Program-made: the position numbers and the translations under genes
The notes under the pieces: model-generated
Database searches by the model: none
The model's input: only the letters and a program-made list of their open reading frames with translations
Told to the model about the DNA's origin: nothing
Shown here: in pieces, positions 9,645 through 22,132 of the stretch
Layout of the letters: every line of letters begins with the position of its first letter
Position numbering within the stretch: position 1 is the first letter of the stretch
Source of the DNA: Betaproteobacteria bacterium
GTDB lineage: Bacteria; Pseudomonadota; Gammaproteobacteria; Burkholderiales; Ga0077523
DNA length: 64,000 nt
Direction: 5' to 3'
Assembly: GCA_016125475.1 (NCBI GenBank)
Contig: WGLR01000002.1
Location: 98,153 to 162,152 of the forward strand

Positions 9645-10726
9645 CGACGACAGTGGGGCTCGGCGACCGCGCCTACCCCATCCACATCGGGGCGGGCCTG
9701 CTGGCTCGCCCGGAGATCTTCCGCAGCCACCTCGCCCAGAACCGGGTCGCGGTCGTGACGAACGAGACCATCGGCCCGCTGTATCTTGACGACTTCACGC
9801 GCATGCTCCAGGCCGAGGGCATCAGCGTGCTGCCGATCGTTCTGCCCGACGGCGAGGCGCACAAGACCGGAGAGACCCTGAACCGCGTGTACGACGCCCT
9901 CCTCTCCGCGCGGTGCGAGCGCGGAACGACGATCGTCGCACTGGGTGGCGGCGTGGTCGGGGACATCGCCGGCTTCGCAGCGGCCACCTTTCTCCGGGGA
10001 GTACCCTTCCTGCAGGTCCCCACGACGCTGCTGGCTCAGGTGGACTCCTCCGTGGGAGGCAAGACGGGCATCAATCATCCGCTCGGCAAGAACATGATCG
10101 GTGCGTTCTACCAGCCCGTGGCGGTTGTCGCGGACCTCGACGTGCTGGACACGCTGCCGGATCGGGAACTGGCGGCAGGCCTCTCGGAGGTGATCAAGTA
10201 CGGTCTGCTCGGCGACGCGCCATTCTTCGACTGGCTGGAGTCCGACATGGCGCGCCTCGTGCGGCGCGACAAGGAAGCCCTGTCCCGCGCGGTCGAACGG
10301 TGCTGCCGCCTCAAGGCCGAGATCGTCGCGGCGGACGAGCGGGAAGCGGGGCGGCGGGCATTGCTCAACCTTGGCCACACGTTCGGCCATGCCATCGAGG
10401 CAGCCATGGGCTACGGCAAGTGGCTGCACGGCGAGGCCGTGGCAGCGGGCATGGTGCTCGCGGCGAGGACGTCCGAACGTCTCGGCCACATCGGAGACAG
10501 CGACGTGGCGCGCATCCGCCGGGTGCTGCAGGCAGCGGCCCTTCCGATCGACCCGCCGGCCCTGTCCGTCGACCGGTGGATCGAGCTCATGAGCCACGAC
10601 AAGAAGGTCGAGCGCGGGCGCCTGCGGTTCGTGCTCCTCCGCGCGATCGGTGACGCGTACCTCGACGCGGCGGTGCCCGCGGACGTGCTTGCGGACGTGC
10701 TCGCCCACTGCACGGCAGATGGCTGA
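9638..10726 (+). CDS. aroB: 3-dehydroquinate synthase
   Basis: A 362-residue NAD-dependent, metal-dependent enzyme converting DAHP to 3-dehydroquinate. [19 protein letters not shown] near residue 105 is the NAD-binding segment, followed by [18 protein letters not shown]. The metal ligands lie in [11 protein letters not shown] and HGEAVAAGM near 245-270. The GTG start at 9638 overlaps the end of aroK by seven bases and follows GGAGG at 9623. The aroK-aroB pair is translationally coupled. Confidence 0.96.
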   Translation: MLTTTVGLGDRAYPIHIGAGLLARPEIFRSHLAQNRVAVVTNETIGPLYLDDFTRMLQAEGISVLPIVLPDGEAHKTGETLNRVYDALLSARCERGTTIVALGGGVVGDIAGFAAATFLRGVPFLQVPTTLLAQVDSSVGGKTGINHPLGKNMIGAFYQPVAVVADLDVLDTLPDRELAAGLSEVIKYGLLGDAPFFDWLESDMARLVRRDKEALSRAVERCCRLKAEIVAADEREAGRRALLNLGHTFGHAIEAAMGYGKWLHGEAVAAGMVLAARTSERLGHIGDSDVARIRRVLQAAALPIDPPALSVDRWIELMSHDKKVERGRLRFVLLRAIGDAYLDAAVPADVLADVLAHCTADG

Positions 10727-11840
10727 TCTCGCGGTCTTCGCCGCGGACCCGGCGCGTTCCCGCGGCCGGCGCGTTCCGGAACCCGCGCCCGAGGGGCGCA
10801 CCGAGTACCAGCGCGACCGTGACCGCATCGTTCACTCGACGGCCTTTCGGCGCCTCGAATACAAGACGCAGGTCTTCGTGAACCACGAAGGTGACCTGTT
10901 CCGCACCCGCCTCACGCACTCCATCGAAGTCGCGCAGATCGCCCGCTCGGTGGCCCGCAACCTCGGGCTGAACGAAGACCTCGTCGAGGCGATCTCGCTC
11001 GCGCACGATCTCGGACACACGCCGTTCGGTCACGCGGGACAGGAGGCCCTGAACGACTGCATGCGCGATCACGGTGGCTTCGAACACAATCTCCAGTCCC
11101 TGCGCGTGGTCGATCACCTCGAGAACCGGTACGGTGACTTCGAGGGCCTCAACCTCACTTTCGAGACACGGGAAGGCGTGCTGAAGCACTGCTCGATCCG
11201 GAACGCACAGCAGCTCGGTGACGTGGGCGAGCGCTTTCTGAGGCGTGAGCAGCCGAGTCTCGAGGCCCAGCTCGCGAACATCGCGGACGAACTGGCCTAC
11301 AACAACCACGACGTGGACGACGGTCTGCGCTCGGGCCTGCTCGACCTGGAGGCGCTGTCGGAAATCAGCCTCTTCCGCCAGCACCTCGACGAGGTACGTG
11401 CCCGATACCCCCTGATCAGGGATCGCCGGCAGGTGCACGAGACCGTGCGACGCATGATCAACGTGCTCGTCGTCGACCTCACGAAGACGTCCCGGGACCG
11501 GATTGCAGCCGCGGCACCGGCGTCCATCGAGGCGGTCCGCACGGCTCCGCCGCTCGTGGCGTTCAGCGAGCCGATGGCGGAGGCCCAGCAGGAGCTCAAG
11601 CGTTTCCTGCGGGTCCATCTCTACCAGCATTACCGTGTCGCACGCATGGCCGCCAAGTCCAAGCGCGTCGTCAAGGAGCTCTTCGACGCCTTCATGGCCG
11701 ACCGCCGCCTCCTGCCCCCCGAGTTCCAGCAGCGCGCCGCCCGCATGGGTGCGCGCGCGGTCGCGGACTACATCGCCGGCATGACCGACCGGTACGCGAT
11801 CCGCGAGCACCGGAGGCTCTTCGCGATCGAGGACGCCTGA
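10719..11840 (+). CDS. dgt: dGTP triphosphohydrolase-like HD protein
   Basis: A 373-residue HD-domain phosphohydrolase. [19 protein letters not shown] near residue 27 and the metal ligands [12 protein letters not shown] and [12 protein letters not shown] (about 65-105) identify the Dgt type 2 family, which cleaves dGTP or other dNTPs to the nucleoside and triphosphate. The ATG overlaps the aroB stop by eight bases. I preferred it to the longer in-frame extension from 10650, which lies wholly inside aroB. Its place after aroKB is conserved in Betaproteobacteria. Confidence 0.93.
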   Translation: MADLAVFAADPARSRGRRVPEPAPEGRTEYQRDRDRIVHSTAFRRLEYKTQVFVNHEGDLFRTRLTHSIEVAQIARSVARNLGLNEDLVEAISLAHDLGHTPFGHAGQEALNDCMRDHGGFEHNLQSLRVVDHLENRYGDFEGLNLTFETREGVLKHCSIRNAQQLGDVGERFLRREQPSLEAQLANIADELAYNNHDVDDGLRSGLLDLEALSEISLFRQHLDEVRARYPLIRDRRQVHETVRRMINVLVVDLTKTSRDRIAAAAPASIEAVRTAPPLVAFSEPMAEAQQELKRFLRVHLYQHYRVARMAAKSKRVVKELFDAFMADRRLLPPEFQQRAARMGARAVADYIAGMTDRYAIREHRRLFAIEDA

Positions 11841-12039
11841 ACGACGGGTGCGACGCACGCCCGTCGCGCGGCACGCTTACGTTATTGAAGCGTTTTGTCT
11901 CTTGGGGTTAACATTTCGCCCCTTGCCCTTCGAAAACGTAAGCTGCGGCGGGGTACATGTGCGTGTGCCTCCCGACCGCGGCGCGGTACATCGGTCACAG
12001 GGCGTCCGGGCCGAGCAGCAATTTCCTTAGAGGTAGATC

Positions 12040-15000
12040 GTGGCAGAGAGCTTCCCCCCAATCGCGCAGGGGCTGTACAGCCCCGAGAATGAACATGACG
12101 CCTGCGGCGTGGGCTTCGTCGCCCACATCAAGGGGCGCAAGAGTCACGAGATCGTCGAACAGGGGCTGTTGGTCCTCAAGAACCTGACCCACCGCGGGGC
12201 GACCGGTGCGGATCCGCTCGCGGGTGACGGGGCCGGCATCCTGGTGCAGTTACCGGATGCGTTCTTCCGCGAGGAACTGAAGAAGCAGGGAATCGACCTG
12301 CCGGACGCCGGGGAATACGGCGTGGGGATGGTCTTCCTGCCGCAGGAACCCGCCTCGCGCCTGGCCTGCGAGCAGGAGGTGGAACGCGCGATCCGGGCCG
12401 AAGGTCAGGTGCTCCTCGGGTGGCGTGACGTACCCCGCGACTCCTCCGTGCTTGCCGAGTCCGTGAAGCGCATCGAACCCGTGATGCGCCAGGTCTTCGT
12501 CGGCGCGGGACCGAACGTCACCGTGACCGACGGGCTCGAGCGCAAGCTCTACGTGATCCGCAAGCGCGCCGCCAACGCGATCCGCAGCCTCAACCTCGCC
12601 CACGGCAAGGAGTATTACGTCCCGTCGATGTCCGCCCGGACGATCGCCTACAAGGGCATGCTGCTTGCCGATCAGCTCGGCAACTACTATTTCGATCTCC
12701 AGGACGAGCGGTTCACGTCCGCGCTCGCGCTCGTGCACCAGCGCTTCTCGACGAACACCTTCCCGTCCTGGGATCTCTCGCACCCGTTCCGGATGATCGC
12801 GCACAACGGCGAGATCAACACGCTGCGCGGCAACGTGAACTGGCTGCGTGCGCGCGAAGGCGCCATCTCGTCGCCCATCCTCGGCCGTGATCTCGAAAAG
12901 CTCTGGCCGATCGTGTTCGCGGGCCAGTCCGACTCGGCGTCCTTCGACAACGCCCTGGAACTGCTCGTGATGGCCGGCTACTCGCTGTCGCACGCGATGA
13001 TGATGCTGATCCCCGAGGCCTGGGAGAACCACGCCCAGATGGATGCCGGCCGCCGTGCCTTCTACGAGTACCACGCCGCCATGATGGAGCCGTGGGACGG
13101 CCCTGCCGCGGTCGCGTTCACGGACGGCCGGCAGATCGGCGCGACGCTCGATCGCAACGGCCTGCGTCCCGCGCGCTATCTCGTCACCGACGACGACCTG
13201 GTCATCATGGCGTCGGAGACCGGCGTGCTGCCCGTCCCGGAAGACCGGATCGTCAAGAAGTGGCGGCTCCAGCCCGGCAAGATGTTCCTCGTCGACCTCC
13301 AGCGCGGCCGGATCATCGACGACAAGGAACTCAAGGACCAGCTCGCGGCCGCGAAGCCCTACCGCGACTGGAACGAGCGGATCCGGGTCAAGCTCGGTGA
13401 CCTGCCGGCGTCGAAGTCGCCGTCCCGGCCCTCTGCGGCCGTGCCGCTGCTCGATCGGCAGCAGGCATTCGCCTACACCCAGGAGGACCTCAAGTTCCAG
13501 CTGTTCCCCATGGCGCTGAACGGCGAGGAATCCATCGGCTCGATGGGCAACGACAGCCCGCTCGCGGTCCTGTCCGACAAGAACAAGACCCTGTACCACT
13601 ACTTCAAGCAGCTGTTCGCACAGGTCACGAACCCGCCGATCGACCCGATCCGCGAAGAACTCGTGATGTCCCTGGTGTCGTTCATCGGTCCGAAGCCCAA
13701 CCTGCTCGGCATCGACGAGACGAATCCGCCGATGCGCCTCGAGGTCTCGCAGCCCGTGCTCGACTCCGCTGACATGGAGAAGATCCGGAACATCGCGAAG
13801 CACACCGACAACCAGTTCCGGTCGTACGAGATCGACATCTGCTATCCGGTAGCGTGGGGCAGTCAGGCGATCGAGGCGCGTCTCGCGAGCCTGTGCGCCG
13901 AGGCGGTGGACGCCGTGCAGTCGGGCTACAACATCCTGATCCTCTCGGACCGCAAGGTCGCGCCCGACATGGTCGCGATCCCGGCCCTGCTCGCGACCTC
14001 CGCGATCCACCTCCACCTCGTGAACAAGGGCCTGCGCACCTCCGCGGGTCTGGTCGTCGAGACGGGCTCTGCGCGGGAAGTCCACCACTTCGCGCTGCTC
14101 GGCGGCTACGGCGCGGAGGCGGTTCACCCCTATCTCGCCATCGAGACGATCCTCGCGCAGGAAGACCGGTTCCCCGAGGGCAAGGGGGGCGAGAAGGCGG
14201 TCGCGAATTTCGTGAAGGCGGTCGGCAAGGGACTGCGGAAGGTCATGTCCAAGATGGGCATTTCCACCTACATGTCCTATACCGGTGCGCAGATATTCGA
14301 AGCCGTCGGCCTGTCCAGCAGCCTCGTCGACAAGTACTTCACCAGCACCACGTCCTCGGTCGAAGGCATCGGCGTGTTCGAGGTTGCCGAGGAGGCGATC
14401 CGTCTCCACAAGGCCGCGTTCGGCTCGGACCCCGTCCTGTCGACGGCCCTCGACGCGGGGGGCGAGTACGCGTTCCGGACCCGCGGCGAGGAACACATGT
14501 GGACGCCGGACGCGATCGCGAAGCTCCAGCATGCGACACGTGCGAAGTCCTATTCGACCTACAAGGAATACGCGCGGATCATCAACGACCAGTCCCGCCG
14601 CCACATGACCTTCCGCGGCCTGTTCGAGTTCCACCTCGATCCGGCGCGATCGATCCCGATCGAGGAGGTCGAGCCAGCGAGCGAGATCGTGAAGCGCTTC
14701 GCGACCGGAGCCATGTCCCTCGGATCGATCTCGACGGAAGCGCACACGACGCTCGCCATTGCGATGAACCGCATCGGCGGCAAGTCGAACACCGGCGAGG
14801 GTGGCGAGGACCCGCGCCGCTTCGGACCGGTCAACGCCGGCGAGACGCTGGCCTCGCGCCTGGGTCAGGAGCGGATCGTGCGCGACATCCCCCTGAAGGA
14901 AGGGGACTCGCTGCGTTCGAAGATCAAGCAGGTGGCCTCCGGCCGGTTCGGCGTGACCGCCGAATATCTCGGGTCCGCGGACCAGATCCAGATCAAGATG

Positions 15001-16695
15001 GCGCAGGGCGCGAAGCCGGGCGAGGGCGGACAGCTTCCGGGACACAAGGTCTCCGAGTACATCGCCGAACTTCGTTTCTCGGTGCCGGGCGTCGGCCTCA
15101 TCTCGCCTCCGCCACACCACGACATCTACTCGATCGAGGATCTCGCGCAGCTCATCCACGACCTCAAGAACGCCAATCCCCGTGCGAGCATCAGCGTGAA
15201 GCTGGTCTCCGAAGTGGGGGTCGGAACCGTCGCGGCCGGCGTCGCGAAGGCGAAGTCGGATCACGTGACGATCTCGGGTCACGACGGTGGCACCGGCGCG
15301 TCGCCGTGGTCGTCGATCAAGCACGCCGGCACGCCGTGGGAGCTCGGCCTCGCCGAGACGCAGCAGACACTCGTGCTGAACCGCCTGCGCGGACGCATCG
15401 CGGTCCAGGTCGACGGGCAGATGAAGACGGGACGCGACGTCGTGATCGGCGCGCTGCTCGGCGCGGACGAGTTCGGCTTCGCGACCGCACCGCTCGTGGT
15501 CGAAGGCTGCATCATGATGCGCAAGTGCCACCTGAACACGTGCCCCGTCGGCGTGGCCACGCAGGACCCGGAACTCCGCAAGAAATTCCGCGGGCAGCCG
15601 GACCACGTCGTCAACTACTTCTTCTTCGTCGCAGAGGAAGTCCGCGAGTACATGGCGCAGCTCGGCATCCGGCGCTTCGACGAACTCATCGGGCGCGCGG
15701 ACCTGCTCGACACGAAGCAGGGCATCGACCACTGGAAGGCACGCGGACTCGACTTCACGAAGATCTTCCACATGCCGGCGATGCCCGAGGACGTGGCGTG
15801 CCACCACACGGAGTCGCAGGACCACGGTCTGGACAAGGCACTGGACCATCGCCTCGTCGAGCTCGCCCAGCCTGCCCTCGAGAAGCAGGAGAAGGTGTCC
15901 ATCGAGATGCCGATCCGCAACGTCAACAGGACGGTGGGGACCATCCTGTCATCGGAAGTGGCCCGTCGCTACGGACACGCGGGGCTCCCCGACGACACGA
16001 TCCACGTGAAGTTCGCGGGGTCCGCCGGGCAGAGCCTCGGGGCGTTCCTTGCGAAGGGCATCACGATCGACCTGATCGGCGAGGCGAACGACTACGTCGG
16101 CAAGGGCCTGTCCGGTGGGCGCATCGTCGTCCAGCCGTCCCCCAAGTTCCGCGGCAGCCCGACCGAGAACATCATCGTGGGCAACACGGTCATGTACGGC
16201 GCGATATTCGGGGAGTGCTACTTCCGGGGCGTCGCGGGCGAGCGGTTCTGCGTCCGTAATTCCGGCGGCCACGCGGTCGTCGAAGGCGTGGGCGATCATG
16301 GCTGCGAATACATGACGGGCGGCACGGTGATCGTGCTCGGCATGACGGGCCGCAACTTCGCGGCAGGCATGTCCGGCGGGATCGCTTACGTCCTCGACGA
16401 GGACGGCACCTTCGAGACGAGCTGCAATCACGCCATGGTGGCACTCGAACCGGTCCTCACCGAGTCCGAACAGGAAGCGAAGCTCTCGCGTGATCTCTGG
16501 CACCTCGGCGAATCCGACGAAACCATCCTCCGACGGTTCGTCGAAAATCACGCCCGGTACACGAACAGCGCGCGGGCGAAGACGATCCTCGACAACTGGA
16601 ACGACTGGCGCGGCCGATTCGTGAAGGTGTTCCCCCACGAATACCGCCGTGCTCTGGGCGAACTCGCGGCCAGAAACGGCCGGATCGCCGCCTGA
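12040..16695 (+). CDS. gltB: Glutamate synthase (NADPH) large subunit
   Basis: A 1551-residue alpha subunit that makes two glutamates from glutamine and 2-oxoglutarate. The N-terminal nucleophile Cys is residue 22 ([13 protein letters not shown]), implying removal of a 21-residue propeptide. Amidotransferase class II spans about 22-430. The central and FMN-binding synthase domains follow (about 470-1210). The 3Fe-4S cysteines lie in [13 protein letters not shown] near 1163. The C-terminal GXGXG helix domain is about 1280-1500. The start is a GTG at 12040. The 199-base leader before it holds no clear promoter match. Confidence 0.97.
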   Translation: MAESFPPIAQGLYSPENEHDACGVGFVAHIKGRKSHEIVEQGLLVLKNLTHRGATGADPLAGDGAGILVQLPDAFFREELKKQGIDLPDAGEYGVGMVFLPQEPASRLACEQEVERAIRAEGQVLLGWRDVPRDSSVLAESVKRIEPVMRQVFVGAGPNVTVTDGLERKLYVIRKRAANAIRSLNLAHGKEYYVPSMSARTIAYKGMLLADQLGNYYFDLQDERFTSALALVHQRFSTNTFPSWDLSHPFRMIAHNGEINTLRGNVNWLRAREGAISSPILGRDLEKLWPIVFAGQSDSASFDNALELLVMAGYSLSHAMMMLIPEAWENHAQMDAGRRAFYEYHAAMMEPWDGPAAVAFTDGRQIGATLDRNGLRPARYLVTDDDLVIMASETGVLPVPEDRIVKKWRLQPGKMFLVDLQRGRIIDDKELKDQLAAAKPYRDWNERIRVKLGDLPASKSPSRPSAAVPLLDRQQAFAYTQEDLKFQLFPMALNGEESIGSMGNDSPLAVLSDKNKTLYHYFKQLFAQVTNPPIDPIREELVMSLVSFIGPKPNLLGIDETNPPMRLEVSQPVLDSADMEKIRNIAKHTDNQFRSYEIDICYPVAWGSQAIEARLASLCAEAVDAVQSGYNILILSDRKVAPDMVAIPALLATSAIHLHLVNKGLRTSAGLVVETGSAREVHHFALLGGYGAEAVHPYLAIETILAQEDRFPEGKGGEKAVANFVKAVGKGLRKVMSKMGISTYMSYTGAQIFEAVGLSSSLVDKYFTSTTSSVEGIGVFEVAEEAIRLHKAAFGSDPVLSTALDAGGEYAFRTRGEEHMWTPDAIAKLQHATRAKSYSTYKEYARIINDQSRRHMTFRGLFEFHLDPARSIPIEEVEPASEIVKRFATGAMSLGSISTEAHTTLAIAMNRIGGKSNTGEGGEDPRRFGPVNAGETLASRLGQERIVRDIPLKEGDSLRSKIKQVASGRFGVTAEYLGSADQIQIKMAQGAKPGEGGQLPGHKVSEYIAELRFSVPGVGLISPPPHHDIYSIEDLAQLIHDLKNANPRASISVKLVSEVGVGTVAAGVAKAKSDHVTISGHDGGTGASPWSSIKHAGTPWELGLAETQQTLVLNRLRGRIAVQVDGQMKTGRDVVIGALLGADEFGFATAPLVVEGCIMMRKCHLNTCPVGVATQDPELRKKFRGQPDHVVNYFFFVAEEVREYMAQLGIRRFDELIGRADLLDTKQGIDHWKARGLDFTKIFHMPAMPEDVACHHTESQDHGLDKALDHRLVELAQPALEKQEKVSIEMPIRNVNRTVGTILSSEVARRYGHAGLPDDTIHVKFAGSAGQSLGAFLAKGITIDLIGEANDYVGKGLSGGRIVVQPSPKFRGSPTENIIVGNTVMYGAIFGECYFRGVAGERFCVRNSGGHAVVEGVGDHGCEYMTGGTVIVLGMTGRNFAAGMSGGIAYVLDEDGTFETSCNHAMVALEPVLTESEQEAKLSRDLWHLGESDETILRRFVENHARYTNSARAKTILDNWNDWRGRFVKVFPHEYRRALGELAARNGRIAA

Positions 16696-16705
16696 GCACC
16701 GAGGC

Positions 16706-16736
16706 CGGGTCGGGTCGCCGCGGGCGGCCCGACCCG
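16706..16736 (+). other. gltB-gltD intercistronic stem-loop
   Basis: CGGGTCGGG (16706-16714) pairs with CCCGACCCG (16728-16736), and an inner CGCC/GGCG extends the stem. No T-run follows, so it is not a standard terminator. It lies in the 78-base gap between the two glutamate synthase genes and could act as an mRNA-stability element setting subunit ratio, which is an inference. Confidence 0.5.
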
Positions 16737-16773
16737 TTCGCCCGTCCCGAAACTCTCTGGAAACGCTGAAAAA

Positions 16774-18258
<1,485 letters not shown>

Positions 18259-18269
18259 AACGCGCCTGG

Positions 18270-18298
18270 CGCCGGACCGCCTCGAGACCGGTCCGGCG
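18270..18298 (+). terminator. Stem-loop after gltD, weak terminator candidate
   Basis: CGCCGGACCG (18270-18279) pairs perfectly with CGGTCCGGCG (18289-18298) around a nine-base loop, 11 bases after the gltD stop. There is no T-run, so factor-independent termination is doubtful. It may protect the 3' end instead. Confidence 0.35.
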
Positions 18299-18460
18299 TC
18301 CCTCGACGCGGACGACCGGCCAGCTGCAATGTCTGGCCGCGCGAGCGGACGCGCCCGGATGGTCCCCGCACACCCGAAGGCCACGAGGCGCAAACCGTCC
18401 TGCGTGGCCGCGGCTCCCGCAGACGACATACCCTGGAAGTGAACGCATCCGGTGCCCAAC

Positions 18461-19522
18461 ATGATCCGCCCCAAGAACGACACATTCCTGCGCGCGCTGC
18501 TGCGCGAACCGACGCCCTATACCCCGATCTGGATCATGCGCCAGGCGGGCCGGTATCTGCCCGAGTACAACCAGACCCGTGCGCGCGCGGGGGATTTCAT
18601 GAGCCTCTGCCGCAGTCCCGAACTCGCGACCGAGGTGACGCTCCAGCCGCTCGCACGCTTCCCGCTCGATGCGGCCATCCTGTTCTCGGACATCCTGACG
18701 ATTCCCGACGCAATGGGGCTCGGGCTGCACTTCGCTGAAGGCGAAGGCCCGCGCTTCGAACGCCCGTTGCGTGACGAGTGGGAGATCAACGATCTCGCCG
18801 CACCGGACCCGTGGGACCATCTGCGCTATGTCATGGACGCGGTTTCCCAGATCCGCCGGTCGCTCGACAACTCGGTGCCGCTCATCGGCTTCTCGGGCAG
18901 CCCCTTCACGCTCGCGTGCTACATGATCGAGGGTCGCGGGGGTACCGATTTCGAGCGCGTGAAGCACATGCTCTATGCCCGCCCCGACCTGCTTCACCGC
19001 ATCCTGGGCATCAATGCGAAGGCCGTCGTCGACTACCTGAATGCGCAGGTCCAGAGCGGAGCCCAGGCACTCATGATCTTCGATACCTGGGGTGGCACGC
19101 TCTCCGAGAGCGCCTACGTGGAATTTTCCCTGCGCTACCTGCACCAGATCGTCGCGGGCGTCACGCGCGAGCGCGACGGCCAGAAGGTGCCCGTCATCCT
19201 CTTCACCAAAGGAGGTGGCCTCTGGCTCGAACGCATCGCGGCGACCGGATGTGACGCGGTTGGCCTGGACTGGACGATAGACATCGGCGCCGCTCGCGCG
19301 AGAGTAGGCACTCACGTTGCGCTGCAGGGCAATCTGGATCCGAACATCCTGCTCACGACGCCGGACGTGGTGCGCGCCGAGGCCCGCAAGGTGCTGTCGT
19401 CCTACGGAACGGGCAGCGGACACGTGTTCAATCTGGGCCACGGCGTGTCGCGGCACACCCCTCCGGAGAACGTGGCGGCGCTCGTCGAAGCCGTCCACGA
19501 AGGCTCGCGCGTCTATCATTGA
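18461..19522 (+). CDS. hemE: Uroporphyrinogen III decarboxylase
   Basis: A 353-residue cytoplasmic enzyme that removes four acetate carboxylates from uroporphyrinogen III to give coproporphyrinogen III in haem synthesis. The N-terminal signature [15 protein letters not shown] (about 23-37) carries the substrate-binding Arg residues. [18 protein letters not shown] near 143 is the second signature, and [16 protein letters not shown] near the C-terminus holds the conserved His. I chose the ATG at 18461 because it gives the usual [14 protein letters not shown] start. An in-frame GTG at 18452 is the alternative. Confidence 0.95.
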   Translation: MIRPKNDTFLRALLREPTPYTPIWIMRQAGRYLPEYNQTRARAGDFMSLCRSPELATEVTLQPLARFPLDAAILFSDILTIPDAMGLGLHFAEGEGPRFERPLRDEWEINDLAAPDPWDHLRYVMDAVSQIRRSLDNSVPLIGFSGSPFTLACYMIEGRGGTDFERVKHMLYARPDLLHRILGINAKAVVDYLNAQVQSGAQALMIFDTWGGTLSESAYVEFSLRYLHQIVAGVTRERDGQKVPVILFTKGGGLWLERIAATGCDAVGLDWTIDIGAARARVGTHVALQGNLDPNILLTTPDVVRAEARKVLSSYGTGSGHVFNLGHGVSRHTPPENVAALVEAVHEGSRVYH

Positions 19523-19563
19523 AACGGCCTTCCGTCCATACCGGAACGGGCCGAATCACGAAG

Positions 19564-19572
19564 TTATGCACA
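19564..19572 (+). promoter_or_regulatory. DnaA-box match TTATGCACA
   Basis: Fits the DnaA-box consensus TTWTNCACA exactly. It lies 42 bases after hemE and pairs with a second match 171 bases away. Confidence 0.45.
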
Positions 19573-19734
19573 CTGGACACGCATCCGTCCTGCAGGCCGG
19601 CAGATGCCTTTCCGCAAACCCAATAACAGCACCATAACCATCTGATAACACGAACTTGTTGCGCCCGCACATCCGAACGCCCGCAAGGAGCGAAAGATTC
19701 GTGTTGACATTTCCGGAAGAACTCATCAACAGAA

Positions 19735-19743
19735 TTATCCACA
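19735..19743 (+). promoter_or_regulatory. DnaA box TTATCCACA
   Basis: Identical to the high-affinity R1/R4 DnaA box of E. coli oriC. It lies 96 bases upstream of priA and 26 bases after a TTGACA hexamer, so it could place priA under DnaA control. With only two boxes and no 13-mer-like AT-rich repeats it is not an origin by itself. Confidence 0.55.
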
Positions 19744-19838
19744 GCCCCGGGGCCGAAATTCCATTTCCGTCCAGATGGTTTGGGGAACGTTGTCATCCGT
19801 TACCGAAGGTGTGTGCCGTAACCCACTGAACGACCGTC

Positions 19839-22022
19839 ATGCGGATCCTGCGGGTAGCCCTGGACGTCCCCGTGGACGACCTCTTCGATTACCTCGGCAC
19901 TGACGAGGAGACGGTCCCCGCAGGGCGGCTCGTGGTCGTCCCGTTCGGCCCGCGCCGGCTGGTCGGGGTCGTGGTCGAGACGGCCGCCACCACACAGATA
20001 CCCACGGCCCGCCTTCGTGCCCCCCTCCGCATTCTCGGCCACCTCCCCGCCCTGCCCCCCGACATCCTCTCGCTGCTGCGATTCTGCAGTCGCTATTACC
20101 ACCACCCGCTCGGGCAGTCCGTCCTCGCCTGCCTCCCGACCGCGTTGCGTCGGCCGGCCGCGACAGCCGCGAAGGCGCCGGTCGCGTTCCGTCTCACACC
20201 CGCAGGCACGGCCCTGGAGGTCGACGCACTGCCGGTCCGGGCGACCAGGAAACGCGCGCTGCTCGCGGCATTCCGGCGAGCGGGGACGCTCGACACCCGG
20301 GCGATCGCCGGTCTCGTTGCGGCAGGACATCGACTGACGAGGGAGTTCGAGGATGCCGGGTGGATCGAACGCACGAGCCCGGAGGTGGCGCACGCACCCC
20401 GGTCCGCGGAACTGTCGACCAGCGGGTCCGGCCCTGCTCTCACGGACGCCCAGGCGCAGGCACTGGAGTCGATCCGGTCCGTTGGCCCCGGGTACTCGTG
20501 CAGCCTGCTCCACGGCATCACCGGGAGCGGCAAGACCGAGGTCTACCTGCATCTGATGGCCGATGCGGCGGCGAAGGGCCGCCAGACTCTCCTGCTCGTG
20601 CCGGAGATCAACCTGACGCCTCAGCTCGAGGCCCGCGTCGCGGAACGTTTCGGCGCGGAGAACGTGGTGTCCCTGCACAGCGGGCTCGCCGAGGGCGAGC
20701 GTCTGGCGAGGTGGTTGCGGGCAGTCCGGGGTGACGCATCCATCGTGCTCGGCACGCGTCTCGCCGTGTTCACGCCGATGCCATCGCTCGGCCTGCTCAT
20801 CGTCGACGAGGAACACGACGCGTCGTTCAAGCAGCAGGAAGGGCTGCGTTACCACGCACGCGACGTTGCCGTCTTTCGCGCACGGGAACACGCCATCCCC
20901 GTCGTGCTGGGCTCCGCCACGCCCTCGCTCGAAAGCTGGCGCCACGCGTCGACCGGCCGGTATCGGCTGCTCACCCTGCCGAAGCGCCCGACCGGCACCG
21001 AACCCTCGCTGCGGATCGTGCCGTCGGGCGACACGGCCGCCGACGATGCGCTTTCGCCGACGCTCGCCGAAGCCGTCGACGCGGCGCTTGCGCGCGGTGA
21101 GCAATCACTCCTTTTCCTGAACCGCCGGGGCTATGCACCGACGCTGTTCTGTCACGCCTGCGGCTGGGCGGCGGCGTGCTCGCGCTGTACCGCACGCCTC
21201 ACGCTTCATCTGAGCGCGCGGCGCCTGAAGTGCCATTACTGCGGCCATGAGGAGCAAGTGCCCGCTCACTGTCCGGACTGCGGCAACCAGGCGTTGCTGC
21301 CCATCGGCCAGGGAACCCAGCGTATCGAGACGGTCCTTGCGGAACGGTTTCCCGGTGCGCGCATCGCCCGCGTGGACCGCGACAGCACCCGTCGCAAGGG
21401 TTCGTTCGCGCGTTTGCGTGACCGGATCCAGGACCGGGAAATCGATCTCCTCGTCGGCACCCAGATGCTCGCGAAGGGACACGACTTCCCGCGCGTCACG
21501 CTCGTCGGCATCCTCGGCGCGGACGCGGCGCTCTTCGCACCGGATTTCCGCGCCGAGGAACGCCTGTTCTCGCTGCTCCTGCAGGTGGCCGGACGCGCCG
21601 GACGCGCCGACCTTCCGGGAACCGTGATCATCCAGACCACGCTGCCGGAGCACCCGTTCTACCGGACCCTGCTTTCCCAGGACTACCCGGCGTTCGCGGT
21701 GCAACAGCTCGAACTGCGCAGGCAGATGAGCTTTCCCCCGTTCTCACATCAGGCGGTACTGCGCGCGGACGCAACCGACGAACACGCGGTCTTCGACTTC
21801 CTCGGCGACGCCGCGGCGGCCGCCCGGAGACTCTCGAACGAAGTGACGGTGTACGACCCGACTCCCGCCTGGATCGCGAGGCTGGCCGGAAAGTGGCGCG
21901 GCCAGCTCCTGCTGCAGTCGGTGTCCCGTCGCACGCTGCACGCGCTGCTGCGACACTGGCTGCCCGGACTCGAATCGAACCGCGTCCGGTGGGCGATCGA
22001 CGTGGACCCTCAGGAACCATGA
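19839..22022 (+). CDS. priA: Primosomal replication restart helicase PriA
   Basis: A 727-residue superfamily 2 helicase that recognises stalled forks and reloads DnaB. The 3'-DNA-binding domain occupies about 1-100. The Walker A motif GITGSGKTEVY is near residue 226 and the DEEH box (VDEEHDASFK) near 324. The zinc-binding insert runs about 438-485 with paired Cys motifs (CHAC, CSRC, CHYC, CPDC). The C-terminal helicase lobe includes LLVGTQMLAKGHDF and the QVAGRAGR motif. The ATG at 19839 gives the usual N-terminus with LDVPVDDLFDYL. Confidence 0.96.
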   Translation: MRILRVALDVPVDDLFDYLGTDEETVPAGRLVVVPFGPRRLVGVVVETAATTQIPTARLRAPLRILGHLPALPPDILSLLRFCSRYYHHPLGQSVLACLPTALRRPAATAAKAPVAFRLTPAGTALEVDALPVRATRKRALLAAFRRAGTLDTRAIAGLVAAGHRLTREFEDAGWIERTSPEVAHAPRSAELSTSGSGPALTDAQAQALESIRSVGPGYSCSLLHGITGSGKTEVYLHLMADAAAKGRQTLLLVPEINLTPQLEARVAERFGAENVVSLHSGLAEGERLARWLRAVRGDASIVLGTRLAVFTPMPSLGLLIVDEEHDASFKQQEGLRYHARDVAVFRAREHAIPVVLGSATPSLESWRHASTGRYRLLTLPKRPTGTEPSLRIVPSGDTAADDALSPTLAEAVDAALARGEQSLLFLNRRGYAPTLFCHACGWAAACSRCTARLTLHLSARRLKCHYCGHEEQVPAHCPDCGNQALLPIGQGTQRIETVLAERFPGARIARVDRDSTRRKGSFARLRDRIQDREIDLLVGTQMLAKGHDFPRVTLVGILGADAALFAPDFRAEERLFSLLLQVAGRAGRADLPGTVIIQTTLPEHPFYRTLLSQDYPAFAVQQLELRRQMSFPPFSHQAVLRADATDEHAVFDFLGDAAAAARRLSNEVTVYDPTPAWIARLAGKWRGQLLLQSVSRRTLHALLRHWLPGLESNRVRWAIDVDPQEP

Positions 22023-22097
22023 CGCCGACGCGGTGCCGGAGGCAGGAAATACGGCGCGACGACCCGGAACCAACGGACCTGTCGCGCAACCCAAGGC

Positions 22098-22103
22098 TAT
22101 AAT
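22098..22103 (+). promoter_or_regulatory. Candidate -10 element of argS
   Basis: A perfect TATAAT, 30 bases upstream of the argS ATG at 22133. The best -35 at 18 bases spacing (22074-22079, CGGACC) matches only the central GAC. The -10 also rules out the TTG at 22112 as a likely start. Confidence 0.5.
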
Positions 22104-22132
22104 TCGCCGTTTTGCCGGCCAGGGTTCCTTGC

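Larger units (their letters stand above)
19523..19838. other. hemE-priA intergenic region, 316 bases
   Basis: This region has no open reading frame. It is clearly richer in A and T than its surroundings and holds two DnaA-box matches (listed separately). A perfect TTGACA at 19704-19709 has no convincing -10 at 16-19 bases. TGTTGA (19702-19707) and TCAACA (19726-19731) form a perfect inverted repeat with an 18-base gap. Confidence 0.6.

Noticed and set aside
12250..15849. A 1199-codon open frame on the minus strand opposite gltB
   Set aside because: It mirrors gltB, which has complete domain motifs in the sense frame. GC-rich coding DNA often leaves a long open antisense frame. It shows no motif, and its composition is Arg-, Asp- and Val-biased.
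19523..19838. Replication origin at the hemE-priA gap
   Set aside because: Only two DnaA boxes, no AT-rich 13-mer-like repeats, and none of the usual origin neighbours (dnaA, dnaN, rpmH, mnmG, parAB).
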